From: Ichthyophonus hoferi
Lineage: Eukaryota > Opisthokonta > Ichthyosporea > Ichthyophonida > Ichthyophonidae
Reading direction: 5' to 3'
Assembly (NCBI GenBank): GCA_002751075.1
Contig: NAOQ01000023.1
Coordinates: 283,060 to 314,111, forward strand
DNA: 31,052 nt
Made by a program: the position numbers and the translations under genes. Of this stretch, positions 1-10,714 are shown piece by piece. Below the pieces are notes generated by a model. That model saw nothing but the letters and a program-made list of their open reading frames with translations. It did no database searches and had not been told where the DNA came from. The first letter of the stretch is position 1; the number at the start of each line of letters is the position of its first letter.

Positions 1-351
1 GATAGTATAGTACAGTATTCCAGTGATACATAAGGTCATGCATTGTTATTGTGCTTTGATTAAGTATATTGGTGAAATACACCTAAATATGTAATTGGTA
101 TTGCCTAATAACAAAGAAGAGTGAGTCGAAGTATAACAGAAATGGTAAAAGAATGAAAATACAGAAAAATTACAAAAAAGATATTAGTAGGATAAACCTC
201 GACTATATGTTTTATAGTAATATAATATATATATATATATAGCGAATTAACAATGAAACAACATTTCATTAATGCCAAAGGAATGCAATTCGTTACATAT
301 CCTAAATGCAATTAAATTATCTGGGATAACAATTCGTATCTGTTCACTTAC

Positions 352-3300
352 CTGGTGTTTGGCGTCATAGGCCATACATGCCACCTGACTATGATAAGCA
401 CTTAAAGAAAAACTATGACTGATGTGGTAGTTATCCTTCGGTGGAGAGGGTCTGGATAAAATAATAAATAAAAAACAAAATCAATGTGTGTGTATATATA
501 TATATACGGATATTGTAAAAAAAAAAAAGAAAAAAAGCGACACTTCAGTTTCAGTTAACTACGGTTAAAATACCCCGTATAGTAAACCCATATTGTAGCT
601 ATGACAATAGCTCCTGTGCAATTGGTTTTAAAACAAATACGGGACTATTGATTGGCTAACAGGGTTCCTGGATAGTTGACAATGTTATGCATATCTAGAT
701 ATATAATCCTAAACGTGTAATTGTGTATACTGGTAAGTATAAGTAATAGTACGGGCACCCACCCATATATCTGCTTCTATGTATGTATGTATGTATGTAT
801 GTATACATGATAGATGATAGTATGTAAGTGTACATACATGGGTATGTGTATTTACAATAGATACTCAAACTTACCCTAGCACAAAACTGGTTAGGTTTCC
901 CGTGTAATCCAAGACCAATAACTCCGCAATGCTGTAGAAAGGGAAAGAGAAGGAAAGATTCATAGATGTTCAATGTATTACAATATAGTTCGATAGAATA
1001 GATAAGTAGGTATATAGAATCTAGGTGGGTATATAGTATATAGGTAGGTATATAGTATATAGGTAGGTATATACCCACCTATAGATATAAACATTATATA
1101 AATATATAAACATGTGTATAGTGTACATATGCTGAATACACCTTTATCTATCAGAAAGTAGGTGTGCATAAGAAATGACTTCTCCCCATTTATATAAAAC
1201 AGCTTCGTGGTCTCTGTTCACCCAAGACCATGCTTATATATATATACAGGTTTACTCTATATATCTTCTATACCGCTTAACATTACTCTCTCCTACACCC
1301 TTTCCCGTATATATTATCTCCTTCTGTCTATACACTATAGGCATTCACAACATTCCAACGCAAACCAATCACTTAATCACTTACCTGCCAGCATTACGTA
1401 CGGATGAATCCAAAAAAATCATATCTGCAATCGCAGTTAGATCTGGAATGTCTTTATGACTATCACTGGTCTCTGATTGGCTCACACCAGCATCATGTGA
1501 CCATGGAATGCTATATCTCATTCTACCTCTATGATCGGTAATATCAATCCTACCCCTGTATTACCATAGATAGATAGATGATAAATAATAGCAATAGTAC
1601 TATATATGGCAATAATGCTGGGTATAGTAATAACATCATGTATAGTAATAATACTATATATAGTAACAGTACTATTTACGGTAATAGTAATATGTGGATA
1701 GCACACTAATTTCGTATAATAGGTACACACTTATCTCACATGTGATAGAGATAGTACTTGATAGCATGTGATAGGTATGGTAGTATTACTGACCATTTCA
1801 TCTATTACGGTTAATGTGGTTACAGTTAACAACTCTGTTCTCTAACTAAATCAAACCCAAATATACAAAACATTTATGTATGAAAATATATACAGATATA
1901 TGTTTGTATGTGCATGTATATGTATATGTATATGTGTATGTATATGTATATGTATACATGTATTAATATGTGTAACTATCTATGTTGGTACTGATGCACA
2001 ATATGGTGAGATGACGGCGGTAGGTGGAATGCTCTAATTAACTGAGTATTGCACCATACGCTGATAGACAAGCGTCCATCTAATCAAATTCTAATCTATA
2101 GAATATAAAACTGTATACATCTATGTATTGGATAAGAAGCGTATATTTAAACAGATGTGCCAATCAGAATTGCTATCGATTACTCATCTCCCTATTTAAC
2201 TATTTAAGTATTCCGCCTATTGGGGATCTTAAATACTATCATTACTGTGATGGAATGTTTACGCAACACAGTATTAAAATATAACGCAAAGAATAAAAAC
2301 AATATATATGTATGCTCATTTTAAGCATGAATGTAGGGTAGTAATAGTAATAAATAGTAGGGAGGTGAACAAATAAAATAACAAATAAAATAGACAAGAT
2401 AGAAGAAAAATAGAAAATGCAAACAAATAAAAATGTAAGGAGTAGGTAAGATAAAACAAAACAAAATGAACAGATAGCAAGAGTAGGGCGGCATAGGAGG
2501 TAAGTGTATACGGAAATATGTGGGAGAGGGGTAGAGGAATTACCCAGTAGATACCGCTAGGAGAGGGTGCTTTGGATCAGAATGCCAGGCTAGACAGCGC
2601 CATTTAGGGGTTTTATCAGTCCCCACTATAAGGGTTGGACAGGAGAATAAGAAGTAGTATACTATATAAAGAATGAAATGGATGATTGTGACAAGGCTCA
2701 ATAAAACGTGTCTAAATGTAAAATAATCCACCCCGTGAGATATGAGTCAACTTTAAGTACAGCTATTTTAGAATTGAATAATTAAGTCGGCTGTTTATTA
2801 GCGAGTGTTTATACAACCAATGGATGCATGGGGTTAGCTGGTTATTTCCTTCAATAGCAGAGTATAAAGTCAATGGAAGCAAGCAACGGTCTAAAAGAAA
2901 AAGAAAAAGAGATGCAATAGACACATAATGAAGAAATTCACTCGAGTATTGTCGTCATCTCTACCTGTTTGTCCATCTCTCTCCTTTTATCTCTCGCTCT
3001 TTCCTCCCCCCACCCCTCTCTCTCTTTCCATTTCTCTCTCTTTCTCTTAACAGCCCTTTCCCAGCCATTTCTCTTCCTTTCTACTCTCCCTCTTCCAGCA
3101 TATCTACATCTCTCTATATAAGATAATTATGCCTTCAACCAAATATCAGTAGAGATATACAAACCTATGCACTGTGTACGTGTAGAAATAAAATTGTCGT
3201 TGGCAGCTCGCACCTCCACCTTACTATCTCTCAGTAAAGCAACACTCTGATCATTTCTGAATCAACCCCTTATTAACAATATTAATCTATACATACATAT

Positions 3301-5045
3301 ATACATATATACTATTCCACTACACTATAACAAAGTTATATATACCAAATATACCAATCTTTCACCTTTAAAAAAACTAAACATAATGTAGCAAAACAAC
3401 TAGTATTATTAAAGAGATATAAAGGTAATACACTTTCGAACTGGAAAAAAATGCATATCAAGTCTTCCTATTATATAGTTAGTTTATCTATTATCTATTG
3501 TGATAAAATTCCAGCTCTTATATATTATAAACTTCTTGTGTCTTTCTCTATTTTCAAATGTTGGTATGTCACAACTTTTAACTGTTACTAGTCAACGCAC
3601 ACATATACATAAGGGTGTCAGTTTTATACAAATACCACACTAATATAACACAACACAGTAACAACATATCACAATAATTCAGACTGAAAAGCAACGAGAG
3701 TTAGTTTGGCCAATGGTAAGACAAAAATATTAAATGATAAAGGAAAGACAGTATAACAGGTACGTACTGGGTGGGTATCATATGCCAATCTATAGTGGTA
3801 TTCAAAATATGGTCGACTAGGACATCCTGTAGATTATATCCTAGACTATAAGGTAAAGGAGAGTTAGCTCTCTGTCCTCTTCTTTCTCTCTTTCTCTTTC
3901 TCGCTTTGTTTCTTTCTCTTTTTTCTTTCTCCTTCTCTCTTTCTTACTCTCTCCCTATATATATCCTTCCTTCCATCCCTCTCTGTTTACATGAATTTGA
4001 CATGACCCAAAATACATAAAACGTAAATATTCCAAACACATAAAAACCACTATTTACGAGTTTTTTTCCAAAAGCCAACTCCTCCATCTATCTAAACTCT
4101 TCTCTTTTCCTTTTCTTCTCTACAATTATCCATCTTAACAACTATCACAAATATATATAAGCCATACACTACGGAACATAAACAACAAGAACAACTTGTC
4201 TAAAAACCTGTTCATTCCCCCACCCAATTACAAACATACCAATGTATTATGCATAGAGCCTGAGCCCATAACACCTATCTCCTATATATATAACGACTTT
4301 TGTCCACCTTTATCTGCATAAATATGCATGCACTTTATTAACACATCTATATACATACACACCTATATACATATAGTAATCTGGTATGAAAATTTCTAAT
4401 ATTATTCAAATATTCAATAATAATAAACAATATGACATTAGCCAGACTATCAATTTCAGTATGTAATGCAGCCATAAGTAATAGGAAACATGCTTTGACC
4501 TGGTGTATACCTTCACCATCCTATATAAACCTGTATCCTATAATCACATGGAGGTACTTATAACTAAATAGATGCCCACCTCAATAGTGGATGTCGGAGT
4601 AAATCCACAGCATTCTTAACCCAATCTGTAAAGATGTATAAAGTTAGGTAACTCTGACTATAACCTTCTAAAGTACAATACTAACAGAAACAAAATACTA
4701 CACTGAAACAACCGTTGATCCGATAAATGCAGAGTAACCCAAGAGTGCGAGCACATGGGATATATATTATTATTACGATGAATTAGAGTCAAATATGTGT
4801 CTGTAATTATTGTATGCATAATAGCATTGGCAGTACTTTATTATCTGGTAACAGGTAAAAGACATTTACTGCATGCATTTTAGATTCTTTACAGTAAATA
4901 ACTGGAGGAATGTGAGGGGTCATTATACCCTATACATGCTTCAAGCTGGGCCCTTAATCTGGCTCATTAAGTAGATAGAGAATACAATGAAGACAACGCA
5001 ATATATAGCAAGCGGTAGAGGTATAGAGGTATATATATATATACT

Positions 5046-5113
<68 letters not shown>

Positions 5114-5351
5114 AAAGATTAATAGCACTCTAGGTAGTTCCATTGATCTCACTCTTAAGAATTTTAATAAATTTCTCCCTGTCTCCAGTCCATACTAGGT
5201 CCCCTCCACCTCGTTCTTGTGTTTCATATGTCCACTCGGCTGGAATAAGGAGATCATATAGAATTCTGTCTAGGTCTTGCTGTGGAAAATCAGACTTTGT
5301 CTCCATCACAACACCCGCACCAACAGTGCCAACTGGCTTGACGGCCACCAT
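352..5351 (-). CDS. NBAS: NBAS, N-terminal part (9 coding exons, continues beyond the left edge)
   Basis: NBAS is the NBAS/Sec39-type subunit of the NRZ (NBAS-RINT1-ZW10) complex, which tethers Golgi-to-ER vesicles at the ER; the animal protein is also linked to nonsense-mediated decay. Coding exons in transcript order: 5351-5153, 4625-4580, 3845-3768, 3256-3180, 2625-2544, 2060-1992, 1465-1385, 931-875, 451-352. All have GT donors and AG acceptors and the phases join without a break: 789 bases, 263 residues. The start at 5351 has A at -3 and G at +4. Motifs matching animal NBAS in order: ILYDLLIPAEW (residues 30-40), DWHMIPTQNDQSVALLRDSK followed by a VEVRAANDNF stretch, KWRCLAWH, STG, AIADMIFLDSS, AELLVLDYTGNLTSFVL, and ISHSFSLSAYHSQV. 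These cover the N-terminal beta-propeller. Exon 6 (2060-1992) is the least certain: it fits in phase but aligns poorly and uses a weak GTACCA donor. The long C-terminal Sec39 region lies outside the window. Confidence 0.94.
775..806. repeat. (TATG)n microsatellite in NBAS intron 8
   Basis: About seven uninterrupted TATG units lie between NBAS exons 9 and 8. This is a plain tetranucleotide array with no coding potential. Confidence 0.9.
1023..1080. repeat. Short tandem repeat inside a perfect inverted repeat, NBAS intron 7
   Basis: A roughly 19-base unit (GGTATATAGTATATAGGTA) is present about twice. The block is closed by a perfect 12-base inverted repeat, AGGTGGGTATAT at 1023-1034 and its complement at 1069-1080. 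On one strand it could fold into a hairpin. It lies between NBAS exons 8 and 7. Confidence 0.75.
1886..1962. repeat. TATATG/TATG-type simple repeat, NBAS intron 6
   Basis: An alternating purine-pyrimidine tract made of GTATAT and GTATGT units lies about 30 bases from NBAS exon 6, on its downstream side in transcript direction. It shows no coding content. Confidence 0.8.
2338..2475. repeat. A-rich low-complexity tract, NBAS intron 5
   Basis: The stretch is rich in AAATAAA and AAACAAA words with GTAG interruptions. On the NBAS strand it is T-rich. No open frame or homology is visible. Confidence 0.6.
2957..3112. repeat. CT-rich low-complexity tract, NBAS intron 4
   Basis: A nearly pure pyrimidine run on the plus strand (TCTCTC, CCCCC and TTTCTC words) between NBAS exons 5 and 4. 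On the NBAS transcript it reads as a GA-rich tract, so it is not that gene's polypyrimidine acceptor tract. Confidence 0.7.
3860..3985. repeat. CT-rich low-complexity tract, NBAS intron 2
   Basis: A pyrimidine-rich stretch (TTTCTCTTTCTC-type words) begins about 15 bases from the acceptor side of NBAS exon 3. It resembles the tract at 2957-3112 and is GA-rich on the NBAS strand. Confidence 0.65.
5046..5113. repeat. (GA)n followed by (GACA)n compound microsatellite, NBAS intron 1
   Basis: About 23 GA dinucleotides are followed by about five GACA units. The array lies about 40 bases inside intron 1, next to the splice donor of the first NBAS coding exon, and produces artefactual serine/leucine-rich frames. 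Confidence 0.95.
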
Positions 5352-6776
5352 GTTTGGCTGTTACTAAGAGCACCAATTCAGGCTGGGGTCTGAAAGAAGC
5401 TATACTACAATATTATTACAGTGTTACAATAAATAATACCTGAGGTAGATCCCGTTGCACACCAATATGGGTTTATAATAAACACAATGGCTCTAGTTTA
5501 ATTTTAATTCGCCTTATTATTGGCTAATATTCAATTTTAAAGGATGTGTGCCCTACTATTGGTTCTCATTGAATTGGTTATTGTTGACAATTTCCTTAGA
5601 TATTTTTTTATTATATTCTTATATTTATGTATGTATGTATGTAGGTATGCATATACGTATGTACAATTAGTTACTAAATTATATGGAAATTTTCCGCATA
5701 ACACTGCTAACCATTGAATGTTACCTAAGGAACTAAAACCCTACAACAGAAAAAAAAAGCGATTAGGAGTGCCATAATTTCGTAATATAACCACGGAGCT
5801 AAATTTAAAATAAAATTACAATCGAAAAGCCCAAATGGCCGTCTAAATCGTATAGCTACCATTATATCACTCTACAATATGAGAGTGCTTAACATAAAAA
5901 TATATTTAAGGTTTATTTTCCACAAGGCTTCCGATAGCAATTGAAGAGGATGCTTTTGATAATCGAGTATTCTCCTTTGTACTATAAAATAGTATGCGTT
6001 AATGCATTAATTAAATCATAAGAGATTCAACTTAGGTTGAAAAAATACACTACTCTATGAAAAGGGAAAAAATACTACTACCTAATCATGTGTTACAAGA
6101 TAAAGTGTGTTTAGTGATATTAGTAATAATGTCGCATTGACCATTTCAGACTAGAATATATTTAGCTAATAGTTTGTATGGTATTGTATAATTTGAAATG
6201 CGTTAGGTAAAGATCTATATATATAGCATTATTGGTTGTGATTGGTGTTTGTGTATTATCAATAAATATCATAGGCCAATACGATGTATATAAATTCTTC
6301 TCAAATATATTTTTCTATTGGTTTATAGAATGGCTCGGAATGCAGTGTCTAAAATATCATTCGCTATTATAGCTAGAAGTAACATGTACTATAATAATCA
6401 GGTATTTTCTTATGGTGCGGTCAAACCTAATGGGTTGTGTGTGACCCTGTTACGTTAAATGATCAGATTTGTGATTCGGTATCACTGCATAGGACTTTAT
6501 GAGATCTGGGGTGAAGTGTCTTTAATTTCAGTACTGGTCATTTAAAGATAAATACAATAGCAATTACGTATCTTCTTTATTAACTTCGAGTTGGTTCACT
6601 TATCTTACTTGGCCCTAAATTCCAATCGATAATTTTAGATTTTCTCATAACTTCTAGCCCTTTGTATGCACACCTAATTGTTTGTTTACATTATAAAATG
6701 AAACAATCGATATTTCATTATATATTATATACATATTACATACTTATTATATACTCTATGATATGAGTTGAAAATA
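5352..6776. other. Intergenic spacer between divergent NBAS and GATC
   Basis: This 1.4 kb AT-rich spacer separates the start codons of NBAS (minus) and GATC (plus). It holds a short TATG microsatellite at about 5622-5644 and three ATTGG motifs near the NBAS side, listed separately. I see no exon, RNA gene or transposon. The 5' UTRs and promoters of both genes must lie here. Confidence 0.6.
5519..5577 (-). promoter_or_regulatory. Cluster of three CCAAT motifs upstream of NBAS
   Basis: CCAAT occurs on the minus strand at 5519-5523, 5558-5562 and 5573-5577, about 170 to 225 bases upstream of the NBAS start codon. Clustered CCAAT boxes are typical NF-Y sites in housekeeping promoters. The motif is short and the region AT-rich, so the regulatory reading is an inference. 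Confidence 0.3.
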
Positions 6777-9672
6777 ATGTTATATACACAAGGTTGCACG
6801 TTGGTTTTACGAGCAGTGACAGCTCATGTAGTTAAACCACGGCATTGCCGCAAGTTTTGTACCGCTTTGAGCAACCCATCGGCATCGCAGCATGCCTGTG
6901 TACGTATATGTAACAGAAAAAGTGTAACAAAATACCACTATAATAAGAAGCCTCATTATTTTATTAATTTTCACTAGTAAATATATTTTCTGTTACATGT
7001 AAATACCAAATAGCTACATTATGTACATGTGACTCACTAGGTGTTTCCTGTTCAGTTTCCAGAAAAGGCAGCTTGGTCTATTAGTGAAATTCTAACTAGA
7101 AGACCATCAGGCCGGAGCACAGTTGGTATGACTACAAATACAATTATATTTACGCATGCATCCTTGATACATTGTTCCACATAGTATCACGTTCCCTTTT
7201 TCTTACTCTTTTTCTGTCTCCTATTCCTACTCTCCACCTCTTATTGTTTCTTTTACAAATGCACTTTTTTCCTTTATATCTATCCTCATATTTTCATTTC
7301 AAAAAAACTGTGCCACAGTTTCTCAATCATTTAATCTATATTCATGGCTTCCGTTCTTTAACTACCTTCATCGTATATTTATAGCAACTCTTTATCTAGG
7401 TAGTCACTCATCTGATTCTCTGTATTTACCCATGTTTTTATTTCTGACATCATTACAAGCGCTTACTACACTTACCGTGTAAGTCCCGCGCTAAATTATC
7501 TTATACTTCCTAGTTCGTCGCGTTGTTTTTTTCAACTTATGCTTATTATACTTATTATTATTTCTATTTTATTTATGATATAGTATCTTTAACTAGAGTA
7601 TTGTGTTTGTTGTGTCTATTTGCTTACGTCCTCTACTTTTTTCAGCTTCATACACATCCTTTTATAACTCATTATCTGTTATTTTTTATATGCCTAGTCC
7701 ACACTATCTATCTTTTTATTTACTTATGAGCAATGTATTGTTCCCTTCCATAAACTCCCCCTGGCCCTTACTCCTGTGTAAGGTTTTTCTCCTGCTTTTT
7801 CTGTTGGACGGTCGCTAGAATTGCATTTTGTTATTGTGGTGAGTTTAGAACAAATAACCTTGTAACGCTCTACGTGTATTATTGCAAAAAATAGATGGAC
7901 AGAAAAGTGTTGACTTTAAGCAATAAATATATTTTTCTTTATGCTGAAATATACAATAACACCGTTGCTATATAGATGATGATATTGTCTGCTCTGTCGC
8001 TGCACTTGCAGAGCTACCAGTGAGTAAAGAAAATATAGAAAGGATAAAATCACAGTTTGCCAACATGATCCACTTTGTAGAATATATTGAGACTGTTAAT
8101 ACGGTATACTTCCTCTCTTGCTGTGGATTAATTTTGTATAAGTATCAGTTAATAGCCAAGATTACGTGTGCACATTTTTTTTTAAGAAGAATGGCCACTC
8201 TATGTCATTCCATGATATGTTTGAATATTTCATAGTACTTCATACCATTATATTTCATAACATTTCAAAACATTGTATGATATTAAGTAACATTTCATAT
8301 TACTTCCCAAGCTCATTTTTTGTCTTTTATTTTTCTTTTTCTTTTTGTTAAGAACATTCTAGCTCTATTTATGTCTTTATGCGCTTATGAATAATTTAGA
8401 TATCAATAGATCGATCAAAGGCGGTGTTGTAATTTCTCTGACATAACTTGGGTATGTCAAAAAGTCACCACCACACAGGATACAAAATAATATTACTGAG
8501 AATGTAAAAAGTTCTCGAAATTCGATATCTTCAATTCAACTAAATTTAATTCATTGTTACCTTAGACCCATCCAACCCATTATTAAATCCTCCAATCCTG
8601 ATTTTTATCTCTTTATCTGTCTCGGTTCTCCGTTATAATGCAAGCTACTAGACACCTCCCAATAAGTTTTCAACCACCTCTTCTAACAGCCACCACCAGT
8701 CTTAAACATTTTTGTGTATGTTTGGTCTTTAAAACCGTATTATATCTGCTTAAATCATATCACACCACATCATATTATATTATATCATATCATACTGGAT
8801 AATATCATAAACATTATATATATTCTTTTACTCGTCGTGTACAACCCACACCCTGTTTGCCTGCAATCATACCTATAAAATACTGCAGTTATGGAGCTAT
8901 TTGTGAGGACAATATTAACCATATTCCCCTTGCTACATAGAGGTTAATTAATATCTGTGTTAAATGCTCAAAATGCAGATTAGATATCAAAAGCATTCCT
9001 TATTTCTATTGAAACAATACATATTATTTCGAATTGCAACACTTTCCTTATTGTTTTGTTCCAATAAATATCAGTATATTCACCTAATAGTAGCAATTAA
9101 CGTACCTAGATCTAATGTCTATTATAACCATTATCTCTTCCTTTAACAATTTCACTGGGTAGGAAGGTGTTGAGCCCCTGGAAACCGTTGTAGATCATTC
9201 CCTTCATCTTAGACAGGACATTATCACAGAGGGAGAATGCCCTGAGCAAATATTACCTCTCGCTGCACAAGTAAGAAAACAATATAAATAATAACAGTTC
9301 TTCATTATTTAGTATTCGTAGTGTTAATTTTTGGATCAATATTTACTTATTAAATGTTTAGTGAAGTTTGGTTTTAAATCAACGGAGTAGGTTGTGATGA
9401 GTGAGTGTTTGAATGGAAGAACTCAATCAGTGCGGTGGTGCTTTGGTAATAAATTACTGTGTGTGTATTGACATGGACGTGTAGCTACCTTCGGATAGGT
9501 GTTGGTATAAGTAGGAAAACATTTTTTTTTTTTTGTTGTAAACAACTAGACCGTGATGAAATATAGTATCTTTAATTAAATAAATCGTAATTGACCTCTT
9601 AAACAATATACGCAGACCGGGGGTTCTTACTTCTTGGTCGACAAGAAAATTGACGAATATATGGATGAATAG
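6777..9672 (+). CDS. GATC: Glutamyl-tRNA(Gln) amidotransferase subunit C, mitochondrial (5 exons, complete)
   Basis: GatC is the small scaffold subunit of GatCAB, which converts misacylated Glu-tRNA(Gln) to Gln-tRNA(Gln) in mitochondria; it wraps around GatA and links it to GatB. Exons: 6777-6899, 7056-7125, 7976-8103, 9163-9270, 9616-9672. All junctions are GT-AG and in phase, giving 161 residues ending in TAG. Residues 1-41 are basic, lack acidic residues and suit a mitochondrial presequence. Residues about 66-107 form the two-helix N-terminal domain (VAALAELPVSKENIERI, then FANMIHFVEYIETVNT). Residues 108-143 carry the family hallmark GVEPLETV and LRQDIITEGECPEQIL. The last exon gives SYFLV, matching the EYFVAPP region near the family's C-terminus. 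The length is close to the human protein (about 136). The first ATG of the frame was chosen; the in-frame TTG upstream is not expected to be used. Exon 5 is the weakest part because the tail is short. Confidence 0.93.
7812..7900 (+). repeat. Diverged dispersed repeat, copy 1 (GATC intron 2)
   Basis: The segment begins near CGCTAGAATTGCATTTTG and ends near TTATTGCAAAAAATAGATGG. It aligns along its length, with small gaps, to 9932-10029. It lies just upstream of GATC exon 3. Similarity is roughly three quarters by eye, so this is an old duplication or two members of a short repeat family. Confidence 0.6.
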
Positions 9673-10152
9673 GTCCCTGTGTTGTTGTCATGGAAACAGT
9701 TCGTAAAATCAAGAAAAAAAGCTGTCTGGTATTTTTAATATATACAAATAGTTATATATATAAAGAAAATATATAATGTAAATATATCATAACTTGGGAA
9801 ATTGTAAATTTTTATGAAGAGATTTGTAGCTTATGCTGAAACAGTATGGGTTATAGTAGTATATACGATTGACTTTTGATAAAGATATTTATCATCCAGG
9901 ACTGTACCGTTTGTTGGTTTGCATTTGCGCTGGCACTAGAATAGTATTTTGTTTATTGTGGCGAGTGTAAAACAAACAGTCTTGTACTGACGTATAGATA
10001 TACATATATTATTGCAGAAAATTGATGGGTATGAAAATATCGAGCTATAACAGAAAACAAACACGAATACTAGACTAGTAATGAATAATAATAAAAGATG
10101 TCATGTAAAATCATTTTGACCTTTCCCTATCTCACTATCGTAACAAAATATA
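9673..10152. other. GATC 3' flank
   Basis: AT-rich sequence between the GATC stop and the end of the small minus-strand gene. It contains repeat copy 2 (9932-10029) and an AATAAA at 10090-10095 that could serve as a distal polyadenylation signal. No coding exon is recognisable. Confidence 0.5.
9932..10029 (+). repeat. Diverged dispersed repeat, copy 2 (downstream of GATC)
   Basis: This is the partner of 7812-7900. It shares GGCACTAGAAT.GTATTTTG, TTATTGTGGCGAGTGTA and the ending TATTATTGCAGAAAATTGATGG. It lies 260 bases past the GATC stop. No terminal inverted repeats or target duplication are obvious. Confidence 0.6.
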
Positions 10153-10714
10153 TCAGCGTGGATTAGCTACTGTAAAGTATGAGTTGACGGGAAGTTGTGT
10201 GGCCGTATCAGGAATTGTTGTTGTACTGTATATATAAAATACGAGTGTTACCTAATGTTTTTCTTACAGAAACAAACACCAATTCTGAACCATAAAACTA
10301 TTTCATCGAATTTTAAAACAAAAACAAAATAAAAACAAAAAATAAAAAAAAACAAAAAAAAACAAAAAATAAAAAAAAACAAAAAAAAACAAGAAACCAG
10401 CTAGATTATAGTGCTGCTCTCTATGTGTAGTATTTGATAGTATAATGGTGCCAGAGTATGATAGTATAATAGTATAATAGTATAATAGTATAATAGTATA
10501 ATAGCCTAATAGTACATTAGTATAATAATCTAATAGTCTAATAGCAAAGTAGTACAACTTTAAAATACGTATGTAGGTGGGTGCCAGTAAGATACCAACC
10601 AGTAGTCGCTGGATTTGAAAATTCAGGTTTGGAGTCATCGGCCGCTATACCCCACCATTCATTTGTTTTTGTTTTCTCAACTTTCTGTGTTTGGGAAATC
10701 ACATTTTTCGACAT
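10153..10714 (-). CDS. Tentative small three-exon gene, function unknown
   Basis: A plausible short gene on the minus strand: exon 1 10714-10596 (ATG at 10714), a 30-base microexon 10297-10268, and exon 3 10225-10153 ending in TGA. The phases agree and all sites are GT-AG, giving about 73 residues; skipping the microexon also keeps the frame. Exon 1 codes for a hydrophilic start (MSKNVISQTQKVEKTKTNEW) followed by WWGIAADDSKPEFSNPATTG; exon 3 gives TTTIPDTATQLPVNSYFTVA. Codons here are less AT-biased than in nearby junk frames, and 10225 follows a good acceptor. The aromatic pair, the alanine-aspartate and the F-x-N-P spacing faintly recall the short PIERCE-type microtubule inner proteins of cilia, but this is from memory and too weak to name the gene. 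It starts head-to-head with MSH5. Exon 1 is better supported than the microexon. Confidence 0.4.
10314..10392. repeat. A-rich tract (AAAAAC/AAAAAT units)
   Basis: Runs of A are broken by C or T every five to ten bases. The tract falls in intron 1 of the tentative minus-strand gene, where it reads as a T-rich stretch ending about 16 bases from the microexon acceptor. Confidence 0.85.
10460..10546. repeat. TAGTATAA octamer tandem repeat
   Basis: Five or so exact copies of an 8-base unit (TAGTATAA) are followed by degenerate copies (TAGCCTAA, TAGTACAT, TAATAATC). The array lies in intron 1 of the tentative minus-strand gene and creates spurious tyrosine/isoleucine-rich frames. Confidence 0.9.

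Noticed and set aside
695-1078. 127-codon minus-strand frame rich in Tyr, Ile and Leu
   Set aside because: Its composition comes from TATA/TATG repeats. Only 875-931 is an NBAS exon, and it is read in a different frame.
1175-1459. 94-codon plus-strand frame
   Set aside because: It overlaps NBAS exon 7 on the opposite strand and has no recognisable motif, so it is a shadow of that exon plus intron.
2540-5351. Aladin-like or axonemal dynein light-chain gene on the minus strand
   Set aside because: Early matches (an I-P-x-E-W motif and a WRCLAWH repeat) suggested these. The full order of motifs across nine exons matches NBAS instead.
10270-10329. Possible alternative last exon for GATC on the plus strand (acceptor TTCTTACAG, then a frame ending in TAA)
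   Set aside because: It joins in phase but gives a lysine/threonine-rich tail with no GatC likeness and runs into the A-rich tract. The exon at 9616-9672 supplies the family's YF motif, and the overlapping minus-strand microexon explains the site as well.
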